In this document: positions 16,553 through 23,887 of the stretch, in pieces | Layout of the letters: every line of letters begins with the position of its first letter | How positions within the stretch are numbered: position 1 is the stretch's first letter | DNA from: Chloroflexota bacterium | GTDB lineage: Bacteria; Chloroflexota; Ktedonobacteria; Ktedonobacterales; Ktedonobacteraceae | Length of the DNA stretch: 49,435 nt | Reading direction: 5' to 3' | Assembly: GCA_005881495.1 (NCBI GenBank) | Contig: VBHI01000213.1 | Location: forward strand, 1 to 49,435 | Notes under the pieces: model-generated | Databases searched by the model: none | What the model was told of the DNA's origin: nothing | What the model saw: the letters and a program-made list of their open reading frames with translations, nothing else | Program-made: the position numbers and the translations under genes

Positions 16553-17452
16553 ATGATGCAAACGACTAACGGCAATGGAAAGCGCAATCTAAAGCAGACT
16601 TCCACAGATATAATGCCAGCAACCAGGATTACTGATGCCTTTGAACGCGCACGAGAAGAGCAAGGGAAGAAACGAGGGGTACTCATTCCTTACTTTATGT
16701 GCGGCTTTCCTTCAGCAAAACAGAGCATCGAACTTGTGCTAGCTGCAGCAGCAGGGGGAGCCGATATCATCGAGCTAGGGATGCCTTTCAGCGATCCCCT
16801 GGCCGACGGAGCTACTATCCAATTTGCAGGGCATGTCGCCCTTGAGCATGGTATGACCATTAACGGTTGCATGGAGATTGCTCGCCAGGTTGCGTCACAA
16901 TCTGCAGTGCCACTTATCTTGATGGGTTACTACAATCCAGTCCTGGCATATGGCCTTGAGCGCTTTTGTCAAACAGCGGCAGCCAGCGGCGTCTGTGGCT
17001 TCATCATCCCCGATCTCCCTCTCGAGGAGGCGCTGCCATTGCAAGAGGCCGCATACCGTTTTGGCCTTGCGCTGATCTTCCTTGTGCCTCCAACCACCAC
17101 AGATGAACGTATTGTTCAGATAGCTAAAGCAACAGCCAGTGGCCCGGGCGGATTTCTCTATTGCGTCTCACTCAGCGGCGTTACGGGTTCGCGCACGACC
17201 TTACCGACGCACTTACGCAGTTTCATTGCTAGAGTCCATGGCTATACGAAAGATTGTAACCTGCCTCTGGTTGTGGGTTTCGGCCTTTCAACTCCTGAGC
17301 ATATTGCAGAGGTAACCAGCTACGCCCAGGGGGCTGTCGTGGGCAGCGCCCTGGTCAATCTCATCGATCAACATGAGGAAAATGAACAGGTAGAAGCAGT
17401 GAAAAAATATATTGAGGGCCTCCGTACTATTCCGGAAGGAAATCACGTTTGA
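16553..17452 (+). CDS. trpA: Tryptophan synthase alpha chain
   Basis: The alpha subunit cleaves indole-3-glycerol phosphate and passes indole to TrpB. Motifs are L-I-P-Y-F-M-C-G-F-P, E-L-G-M-P-F-S-D-P-L-A-D-G with the catalytic Glu and Asp, L-M-G-Y-Y-N-P-V-L-A-Y-G, and I-I-P-D-L-P-L-E-E. Also present are Y-C-V-S-L-S-G-V-T-G-S-R and V-G-F-G-L-S-T-P. The start at 16553 gives about 20 extra residues before A-F-E-R-A-R. It has AAGGAAGGGA upstream with long spacing; an ATG at 16613 would give the more usual N-terminus. Confidence 0.95.
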   Translation: MMQTTNGNGKRNLKQTSTDIMPATRITDAFERAREEQGKKRGVLIPYFMCGFPSAKQSIELVLAAAAGGADIIELGMPFSDPLADGATIQFAGHVALEHGMTINGCMEIARQVASQSAVPLILMGYYNPVLAYGLERFCQTAAASGVCGFIIPDLPLEEALPLQEAAYRFGLALIFLVPPTTTDERIVQIAKATASGPGGFLYCVSLSGVTGSRTTLPTHLRSFIARVHGYTKDCNLPLVVGFGLSTPEHIAEVTSYAQGAVVGSALVNLIDQHEENEQVEAVKKYIEGLRTIPEGNHV

Positions 17453-17457
17453 TGGTG

Positions 17458-17550
17458 TTAATATCCTCTCAATAATTCACAGGCCGTGCAGATGCCAATT
17501 ACCAGCCTTCCTAATACTTGCCCACATCCCTTACAATAGGAACATTCCAT
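17458..17550 (-). CDS. Possible 30-residue Cys-rich zinc-ribbon microprotein
   Basis: A very short frame on the minus strand in the trpA-aroH gap. It encodes 30 residues with five cysteines spaced as C-x-x-C-x-x-C-G then C-x-x-C twelve residues later, ending E-L-L-R-G-Y. The paired C-x-x-C knuckles are what a small zinc ribbon needs and are unlikely in random sequence. The ribosome site is weak (AAGG 11 bases upstream) and it lies antisense to the trp operon transcript. It could also be the remnant of a longer gene. Function unknown. Confidence 0.35.
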   Translation of the reverse strand: MECSYCKGCGQVLGRLVIGICTACELLRGY

Positions 17551-17614
17551 ACTGTACGGAACCTTGTAACAGTATTCAGCATAGATAGGTATTAAAGAAA
17601 GGGTAAATCAATAC

Positions 17615-17983
17615 ATGTATTGCCGGGGTATCAGGGGAGCAACTACTGTCGAACATAATGAGCGCGAGGAAATATTGGCGGTTACGAAAGAACTATTGGA
17701 GTTGCTTATCAGTCGCAATGAGTTGCGTGCGGAAGAGATTGCCAGCGCTATTTTTACCGTCACAGAGGACCTGGACGCGGAATTCCCGGCCCTGGCCGCG
17801 CGTCATCTCGGCTGGACAGAGGTGGCCCTGCTGTGCACTCGCGAGATCCCTGTCCCCAACAGTCTAGAAAAATGTATCCGTGTTTTACTGCACGTCAATA
17901 CAACGCACAGTGCCGCAGAGATGCAACATGTATACATTCGCGGAGCAGTCAACCTGCGTCCCTCACTAAGCGAAAATCCATAG
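17615..17983 (+). CDS. aroH: Monofunctional chorismate mutase, AroH type
   Basis: A 122-residue trimeric-type chorismate mutase as in Bacillus subtilis AroH. The N-terminal R-G-I-R-G-A-T-T-V contains the active-site Arg, followed by [20 protein letters not shown], which carries the Cys and Arg of the active site. It converts chorismate to prephenate for Phe and Tyr. It is placed after trpA on the same strand with a 162-bp gap. That gap contains TTGTAA and TAGGTA-like elements that might give a second promoter. There is no terminator between trpA and this gene that I can see. Confidence 0.93.
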   Translation: MYCRGIRGATTVEHNEREEILAVTKELLELLISRNELRAEEIASAIFTVTEDLDAEFPALAARHLGWTEVALLCTREIPVPNSLEKCIRVLLHVNTTHSAAEMQHVYIRGAVNLRPSLSENP

Positions 17984-18139
17984 CTCGTTTCATCCTCTTA
18001 AAAAGAGAGAAATGAGAAATTACTGCAGGCAATCATGACGATGGTGTTAAGATATGCCTATATGCTGACAATGACGAGCCAGCAAGGAAGCAATAATCCA
18101 TTTTGACATTCTTAAACATACGTAAAAGGAGTTCTGATC

Positions 18140-19219
18140 ATGATTGTCGTTATGAAAGCATGTTGCGATGACACAGACATCGAGCGAGTTATTTCGTTTC
18201 TCGAAAACCACGGCCTCAGCGGTCACCCTTCACGGGGCGTTGAACGCACCATCATCGGAGTCCTGGGAGGCGTTGGCCCGTCCGGCACACCTGGCAGTAT
18301 TGGTGGTATCAATCCCACTATAGGCGAAGCATTGGAGTGCCTCCCTTGCGTCGATTCAGTGTTACGCGTCACCAAACCCTACAAGCTCGCCAGTCGTGAA
18401 TTTCACCCGGAAGATACTGTTGTAGATGTACCCGTTGCCTGTATTTCAGCGGGGACTGTACAAATCGGCGGTAATGCAGTGGTTATGATGGCCGGGCCGT
18501 GTACGGTCGAAAGCGAAACGCAGTTAATGACTACGGCTAAGGCAGTGCGTAAGGCGGGAGCGGTCATCCTGCGCGGAGGAGCCTTCAAGCCCTCAACCTC
18601 GCCGTATGGTTTCCGCGGAATGGGCGAAGAAGGCTTGAAATTGCTGGCCCAGGCCCGCTTGGAGTTTGGTATGGCGGTGATCACCGAGGTCATGACCCCC
18701 GCAGATGTACCGATGGTCTGCGAGTATGCCGATATCCTGCAAATAGGCACACGGAATATGCAGAACTATATGCTCCTGGATGAGGTTGGCCGCACCAACA
18801 AGCCCGTGATGCTCAAACGCGGCATGTCCGCCACTATCGAGGAGTGGTTGTTAGCTGCGGAGTATATTCTCTCCCAGGGTAACCGCAACGTGATCCTTTG
18901 CGAACGTGGTATTCGTACCTTTGAAAGGGTAACGCGCAATACGATGGATATCAGCGCTATTCCGCTTATTCAGCACCTTTCGCACCTGCCAATAATCTCT
19001 GATCCCAGCCAGGGAACAGGCCGGCGTGACCTTGTCACTCCTATGTCCCTGGCATCCGTAGCCGCTGGCACTGACGGACTGCTGATAGAAGTACATCCCA
19101 ACCCCGATGAAGCTCTGAAAGATGGTGCCCAATCCCTGACTATCGAACAATTTCAAGATTTAATGCCACAATTGCATGCTATTACGCAAGCTGTTGGGCG
19201 CATGATAGTAACAGCTTAA
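18140..19219 (+). CDS. aroF: 3-deoxy-7-phosphoheptulonate (DAHP) synthase
   Basis: A type I-beta DAHP synthase of 359 residues. An N-terminal ferredoxin-like regulatory domain (M-I-V-V-M-K-x-x-C-x-x-x-D-I-E-R-V) of about 75 residues is followed by the catalytic barrel. The barrel has [59 protein letters not shown] and E-V-H-P-N-P. The metal-binding Cys, His and Glu fit these motifs. It catalyses the first step of the shikimate pathway, feeding chorismate to both AroH and TrpE. An AAAAGGAG site lies seven bases before the ATG. It closes the aromatic supra-operon. Confidence 0.96.
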   Translation: MIVVMKACCDDTDIERVISFLENHGLSGHPSRGVERTIIGVLGGVGPSGTPGSIGGINPTIGEALECLPCVDSVLRVTKPYKLASREFHPEDTVVDVPVACISAGTVQIGGNAVVMMAGPCTVESETQLMTTAKAVRKAGAVILRGGAFKPSTSPYGFRGMGEEGLKLLAQARLEFGMAVITEVMTPADVPMVCEYADILQIGTRNMQNYMLLDEVGRTNKPVMLKRGMSATIEEWLLAAEYILSQGNRNVILCERGIRTFERVTRNTMDISAIPLIQHLSHLPIISDPSQGTGRRDLVTPMSLASVAAGTDGLLIEVHPNPDEALKDGAQSLTIEQFQDLMPQLHAITQAVGRMIVTA

Positions 19220-19233
19220 TGTAGCATCGTCAT

Positions 19234-19277
19234 CCAAAGCAGCAGGGGCGCGATGAATTGCGCCCCTGCTGCTTTGG
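19234..19277. terminator. Strong bidirectional terminator after aroF
   Basis: The arms 19234-19251 and 19260-19277 are perfect 18-bp inverted repeats around an 8-nt loop. There is no long T-run, but the stem is very GC-rich. It lies between the converging aroF and QueD/PTPS genes and can serve both. Confidence 0.82.
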
Positions 19278-19304
19278 ACATCAACCAGGGTGAAGAATAA
19301 CAAT

Positions 19305-19811
19305 TCACTCCCTTTTACGCAATGATCTGCGGTAATAGGCCATCTGTGTTGCTGCTTCCTCGACGCCGACCATGATTGTGTGGAGATGCGAAATATCATA
19401 TTGTCCAAGCATGACATAAAGCTCGGCGCAAATGTATTCGGCAAGGCGCTCTGCCGTTGAGTTATCGATGGGCAATTCGACTACGTCACTACGAGGAAAG
19501 ACATAGCGTTTATCCTGAAACTCTATCTCCCATGAATCTGGAGTTGCAACCATTTGCAAATGTGGATTGTGCAGCGGTAACAAGAAACGATGATTGAGCT
19601 TCTGGCAAATCTCCCTGGTAAGCCGTTTCAGCACAGTGAAATCAAAGACAAGATGATCCTCGTTGAGCGATCCCTCTATTTCAACCAGCACACCGTAATT
19701 ATGGCCGTGTAAACGTTCACACTTGCCGCCATAGGTGATAAAGTGAGCCGAACTAAAGCGCAGATAGCCCCCCTCTATTTTCACTTTCCGTAAAATCTGC
19801 TCATCCGCCAT
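19305..19811 (-). CDS. queD: 6-carboxy/6-pyruvoyl-tetrahydropterin synthase family enzyme
   Basis: A member of the QueD/PTPS family. Zinc ligands are the His in S-S-A-H-F and the two in L-H-G-H-N-Y. The catalytic Cys is in G-K-C-E-R-L-H-G-H and the substrate-binding Glu is in V-G-V-E-E-A-A-T-Q-M-A-Y-Y. It would convert 7,8-dihydroneopterin triphosphate to 6-carboxy-tetrahydropterin (queuosine or deazapurine path) or a related pterin. No other que genes are close, so the exact reaction is uncertain. The frame continues to an ATG at 19862, but sequence resembling the family starts at M-A-D-E-Q-I-L-R-K (ATG at 19811). The protein is about 168 residues, somewhat longer than E. coli QueD. Confidence 0.8.
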   Translation of the reverse strand: MADEQILRKVKIEGGYLRFSSAHFITYGGKCERLHGHNYGVLVEIEGSLNEDHLVFDFTVLKRLTREICQKLNHRFLLPLHNPHLQMVATPDSWEIEFQDKRYVFPRSDVVELPIDNSTAERLAEYICAELYVMLGQYDISHLHTIMVGVEEAATQMAYYRRSLRKRE

Positions 19812-19920
19812 GTTATGACCCCATTCTGTTTTCTCGAGCCGTTTCCATACCTTTCTGTGCATTAAACCACTTTCAAGATATCATACGGATGTCTCATGTA
19901 GCCAGTAAAGGTATGATACT

Positions 19921-19949
19921 TTGTCACTTTGGATCTAGCGTGGTATACT
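19921..19949 (+). promoter_or_regulatory. Sigma-70-type promoter upstream of the GH31 gene
   Basis: TTGTCA at 19921-19926 and TATACT at 19944-19949 have 17-bp spacing. A small hairpin (GGGCA...TGCCC) follows at about 19952-19980, so the leader of about 140 nt is structured. Confidence 0.65.
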
Positions 19950-20037
19950 GTCGGGCATGAGCGCTTCAAAACGCTTGCCCTGTGCCGCCAGTGAAGGTGC
20001 GTGCGCTTGAGGAAAGCCAGGAAGATCCGGTATCGTC

Positions 20038-20083
20038 GTCAGTTGTCAGTTGCGCACTGACGACTAACGACTGACAACTGACA
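20038..20083. repeat. Heptamer-type inverted repeat upstream of GH31
   Basis: GTCAGTTGTCAGT (20038-20050) and its exact complement ACTGACAACTGAC (20070-20082) flank a spacer that contains further ACTGACGACTAACG units. The unit is a 7-mer of the TGTCAGT kind, arranged tandemly in each arm, similar to short tandemly repeated sequences known from cyanobacteria. It ends 12 bp before the GH31 start codon. Confidence 0.7.
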
Positions 20084-20094
20084 GGGGGACCAGA

Positions 20095-22485
20095 ATGACC
20101 GAATCCTTTATCACCCTAGGAGCCCTGCACTCCTCCACTCGCGAAGGGCGTGCCCTCATCCTCGAATACGGCGGTCCACGCGTTGCGATCACAGTCCTGA
20201 CCGATCGCATGATCCGGGTGCGGCTGGCACCTGATGGGATGTTCGCTGCGCGCCGCTCCTGGGCGGTCGCACGGGCGGACGATCAGTTCCCAGAGACATC
20301 GTTCGAGATCGAGGAGTCGGGCCAGGCTCTCGTGCTGCGAACGGCCTCGCTCACGGTGCGGTTCGAGCGCGACCGGAGAAGCCTCTCCTTCGCCGATGTG
20401 CAGGGGGAGCCATTCTGCGCCGACGAGGCGGGCATGCAGTGGGATCAGGCCGCATCGGGGGGGTCACACCGAGTCGCCTGCGCCAAGCGCATCGAGGCCG
20501 GCGAGCACTTCTTCGGCTTCGGTGAGCGCACCGGGCAACTCGACAAGCTCGGACACCAACTGATCAACTGGACAACCGATCCTCCCATGGGCCATGGCCG
20601 CGGCACCGACCCGCTCTACCTCGCCATCCCAGTCTTTCTGGCACTACGGCCCGGACTGGCCTATGGCGTCTTCTTCAATAACACGTGGCGCAGTCACTTC
20701 GATATAGGGGCTACACGACCCGGCGTCTGGGAGATGGAGGCTGCAGGCGGTGAACTCGACTACTACGTGGTCTACGGGCCGACACCAGAACAGGTGAGCG
20801 AGGGTCTCGGCACGCTGCTGGGTACTATGCCGCTGCCACCACGCTGGGCACTTGGCAACCACCAGAGCCGCTGGACCTACATAACGGATTCGATGGTGCG
20901 TGAGCTGGCGGCCGAGTTTCGCACTCGCGACATCCCCTGCGACGCGATTCACCTGGACATCGACTACATGAACGGGTATCGCGTCTTTACCTGGAATCCA
21001 CAGGGCTTCCCCGATCCGCAGACAATGATCGACGACCTGCGCCGCGATGGATTCCGCATCGTGACGATCATCGACCCCGGCGTGAAGAGCGATCCCGATT
21101 ACCGGGTCTACCGGGAAGGGTTGGAGCGCGACGTGTTCATCCACCGGGCCGACGGCGCGGTCTTCCACGGCTACGTCTGGCCCGATGACGCGGTCTACCC
21201 CGATCACACGCGACCAGAGGTACGTGAGTGGTGGGGTGACATGCAGAAGGCGCTCGTGGATGTGGACGTCAGCGGCATCTGGAACGATATGAACGAGCCA
21301 GTGGTATTCGAGCTTCCGTTCAGCGAGGGTGTTGGCAAAGTCGGGACGATCGATCTCGACGCCATCCAGGGTCCCGAGGGTGAGCGAACGACTCACGCCG
21401 AGGTGCATAACCTCTACGGCCTTGGCATGGCCCGCGCCTCTTATGAGGGGTTGCGGCGACACTCCAGCGACAAGCGGCCTTTTGTGCTCACGCGCTCAGG
21501 CTTCGCTGGCGTGCAGCGTTGGAGTGCCTGCTGGATGGGCGACAACACTTCCTGGTGGGAGCACCTGGAGTTGGCAATGCCGCAGCTCATGAACATGGGC
21601 CTGTCGGGTGTACCTTTCGTCGGCACCGACATTGGCGGCTTCAACGGCAACGCCAGCGGCGAATTGTTCGCCCGCTGGATGCAGTTCGGTGCTCTGGCAC
21701 CCTTCTGCCGCAGCCACTCAGCGACCGCTACCGAGCCCCACGAGCCCTGGTGCTTCGGCCCACGCGTCGAGGCAATTTGCCGCGAGTTCCTGCGGCTGCG
21801 CTATCGGCTGCTCCCCTACCTCTACACGCTCTTCTGGGAGGCGGCGCAGCGTGGGATCCCCGTGCTGCGGCCATTGCTCTACCACTTCCCGGACGACCCG
21901 GCCACCTACCCACTCCACGATCAGGTACTGTTAGGGCCGTTGCTGATGGCGGCCCCGATTTACCACCCCGGCCGTGAGCATCGCCACGTCTACCTGCCAG
22001 CGAGCGCATGGTACGATTGGTGGACCGACGAACTGATCGCCGGGCCGGCGCATCTGCTAGCGTACGCGCCGCTGGAGCGCATGCCGCTCTACATCCGTGC
22101 GGGGGCGATCATCCCCAGCGGGCCGGACCTGCGCTACGCCGACGAGCGCCCGCTCGACCCGCTGACGCTGGATCTCTACCCAGGCAACGGGGCGTTCACG
22201 CTCTACGAGGATGACGGCCACAGCTTCGAGTACGAGCACGGCCAGTTCTCTACGACTAGCTACACGCTGCGACGGGCGGAAGATCGGCTGGTTTTCGAGA
22301 TCGGTGAACATGAAGGTGCTTACGTCCCGCCGACGCGGCAGCTCCTGATCCGGGTTCACGCTGTAGGCGAGCAGGCGGCGGAAGGGCACCCCGGCGCGGG
22401 CTACGATCCTGATCGTCACCTGCTGACGCTCCAGGTCGACGATGACGGCAGCGCACGGACGTTGAGCTTTAAGCTAAGTGTATAG
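20095..22485 (+). CDS. Glycoside hydrolase family 31 alpha-glucosidase
   Basis: A 796-residue GH31 enzyme with an N-terminal galactose-mutarotase-like domain (F-G-F-G-E-R-T-G near residue 142) and a TIM barrel. The nucleophile is Asp398 in G-I-W-N-D-M-N-E-P and the acid/base Asp is in W-M-G-D-N-T-S. Other marks are H-L-D-I-D-Y-M, G-x-D-I-G-G-F and C-terminal beta-sandwich motifs (I-Y-H-P-G-x-x-x-R-x-V-Y-L-P, Y-P-G-N-G-x-F-T-L-Y-E-D-D-G). It likely releases glucose from alpha-linked oligosaccharides. No signal peptide is seen, so it is cytoplasmic. An AGGGGGACC site precedes the ATG. Its GC content is clearly higher than that of neighbours and its codons end mostly in G or C, which points to horizontal acquisition. 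Confidence 0.93.
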   Translation: MTESFITLGALHSSTREGRALILEYGGPRVAITVLTDRMIRVRLAPDGMFAARRSWAVARADDQFPETSFEIEESGQALVLRTASLTVRFERDRRSLSFADVQGEPFCADEAGMQWDQAASGGSHRVACAKRIEAGEHFFGFGERTGQLDKLGHQLINWTTDPPMGHGRGTDPLYLAIPVFLALRPGLAYGVFFNNTWRSHFDIGATRPGVWEMEAAGGELDYYVVYGPTPEQVSEGLGTLLGTMPLPPRWALGNHQSRWTYITDSMVRELAAEFRTRDIPCDAIHLDIDYMNGYRVFTWNPQGFPDPQTMIDDLRRDGFRIVTIIDPGVKSDPDYRVYREGLERDVFIHRADGAVFHGYVWPDDAVYPDHTRPEVREWWGDMQKALVDVDVSGIWNDMNEPVVFELPFSEGVGKVGTIDLDAIQGPEGERTTHAEVHNLYGLGMARASYEGLRRHSSDKRPFVLTRSGFAGVQRWSACWMGDNTSWWEHLELAMPQLMNMGLSGVPFVGTDIGGFNGNASGELFARWMQFGALAPFCRSHSATATEPHEPWCFGPRVEAICREFLRLRYRLLPYLYTLFWEAAQRGIPVLRPLLYHFPDDPATYPLHDQVLLGPLLMAAPIYHPGREHRHVYLPASAWYDWWTDELIAGPAHLLAYAPLERMPLYIRAGAIIPSGPDLRYADERPLDPLTLDLYPGNGAFTLYEDDGHSFEYEHGQFSTTSYTLRRAEDRLVFEIGEHEGAYVPPTRQLLIRVHAVGEQAAEGHPGAGYDPDRHLLTLQVDDDGSARTLSFKLSV

Positions 22486-22557
22486 TGTAACAGTTAAAGA
22501 TTCGCTAACTCAATCACATATCCTTCGTCGCTGCGCAAGAGGCAACAGTTCATCAGC

Positions 22558-23595
22558 TTATTCTGCCAGCCAGATCTGTACGAGGCCATCGTCTCCGCCG
22601 GAGGCGATGTGCATACTATCCGGAGACCATACTGCCGTAAGCACCTCGCTATGATGACCACGATAGATCAAGAGCGGATTATACATGCTCGTGTCTCTCG
22701 TTCGTACGGCGGACCAGATCTGTACGGTGTCATTCTTGTTCGCGGAAGCGATACGTAAACCGTCGGGCGACCAGGCTACCGAATTCACCCAATCGGCAGA
22801 ACCGATATAGAATAGCTGGTGCTTGCCTGTAGAGGCGTTCCAGACCTGCACTGTTTTATCAAGGCTGGCAGAAGCGATGCTGGCACTATCGGGCGACCAG
22901 GCCACTGCGGTGATGATGTTGAAATGCCCGCGATAGGTCAGGAGTTGCTTGCCGATGGCAGCATTCCAGACCTGCACGACATGGTCAAGACATGCGGAGG
23001 CGATGGATGTTCCATCGGGTGACCAGGCAACTGCCGTAACCCAGTTGAGGTGGCCCCGATAGACCAGCAGCGTTTTGCCTGTGGAGGCCTGCCAGATCTG
23101 CACCGTTTTGTCGAGGCTAGCAGAAGCAATATGCTGATCATCAGGAGACCAGGCCAGAGCAGTCACGGCGTCCGTGTGTCCATAGTAGGTAAGTAAGCGC
23201 TTGCCCGTGGTGGCATCCCAGACTTGTACCGTTTTGTCATAACTTGCTGAAGCGATACGCGTTCCATCAGGCGACCATGCCACTGCCGTAACCCAGTTAG
23301 AATGCTGGCGGTACGTCACGAGGCGTTTTCCTGTGGTGGCATCCCAGACTTGTACCGTTTTGTCATAACTTGCTGAAGCGATACGCGTTCCATCAGGCGA
23401 CCATGCCAGGTCACTTATGGCATTTAAATGCCCGTGATACGTATACAGCATGGTTCCTAAAGGCCGAATGATATCGATATGGGATGGACGAACTGTTGCG
23501 GGAGAAGAACACGCACCGAGTAAGAAGAGCAGACTGTAGAGGTAATAGAGCAGAAGAGGGCGTAGCATCCGCCGAGGACGTAAAGTGCCCGTCAT
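22558..23595 (-). CDS. WD40-repeat lipoprotein
   Basis: An N-terminal signal sequence with basic residues, a hydrophobic run and a lipobox L-L-G-A-C puts the protein on the outside of the membrane. It is followed by seven WD40 units of 42 residues. Each has G-H-x-x-x-V-T-A-V-A-W-S-P-D-G-x-x-I-A-S-A-S-x-D-K-T-V-Q-V-W, enough for one closed seven-blade propeller. The ATG at 23595 follows GAGAGGGGG and is better than the upstream TTG at 23610. The blades are very similar, and two share 76 identical bases, so the array was recently amplified. No catalytic domain is present; it is probably a protein-binding scaffold. Partner unknown. Confidence 0.88.
   Translation of the reverse strand: MTGTLRPRRMLRPLLLYYLYSLLFLLGACSSPATVRPSHIDIIRPLGTMLYTYHGHLNAISDLAWSPDGTRIASASYDKTVQVWDATTGKRLVTYRQHSNWVTAVAWSPDGTRIASASYDKTVQVWDATTGKRLLTYYGHTDAVTALAWSPDDQHIASASLDKTVQIWQASTGKTLLVYRGHLNWVTAVAWSPDGTSIASACLDHVVQVWNAAIGKQLLTYRGHFNIITAVAWSPDSASIASASLDKTVQVWNASTGKHQLFYIGSADWVNSVAWSPDGLRIASANKNDTVQIWSAVRTRDTSMYNPLLIYRGHHSEVLTAVWSPDSMHIASGGDDGLVQIWLAE
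23207..23408 (-). repeat. Direct repeat within the WD40 array
   Basis: Positions 23207-23282 and 23333-23408 are identical over 76 bases with a 126-bp period, exactly one 42-residue blade. They mark a recent blade duplication or gene conversion. Confidence 0.85.
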
Positions 23596-23887
23596 ATTTC
23601 CCCCTCTCAAAAGGCCAGAGGTAATCTACCAACAGTATGAAGGAACGGTTCTACAGGGTACCTGATCGTTAGCACACGAGTTTCTTACTACTAGAGAACC
23701 ACTACGATACAGTATACTCTATATTTCAAGGGCTGATCTTCACCCATTTTTGTGGAGACCCCAAAGAGGGGATGTAGCCCCTCACTTGTTCATACATGAG
23801 AGGACTCATATACTGCAAGGTTGGATGTCTTCGTGTTCAATGATAGAACCGTTGCTAAAATGTGTAACTATCCCTAGCAAGAGAGAG

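Noticed and set aside
20009..20018. GAGGAAAGCC resembling the conserved GAGGAAAGUCC of RNase P RNA
   Set aside because: Only this short string matches. The required downstream helices and the 3' conserved part are absent within the 85 bases before the GH31 gene.
20644..22419. Long open frames antisense to the GH31 gene (for example 20644-21462 and 22057-22419)
   Set aside because: They are a by-product of the high GC content and third-position bias of the GH31 gene; no motifs or ribosome sites support them.
22558..23595. Regularly spaced near-identical units that could suggest a CRISPR array
   Set aside because: The 126-bp period is one WD40 blade; the units are coding and have no spacer-repeat structure. 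No CRISPR array was found in the window.
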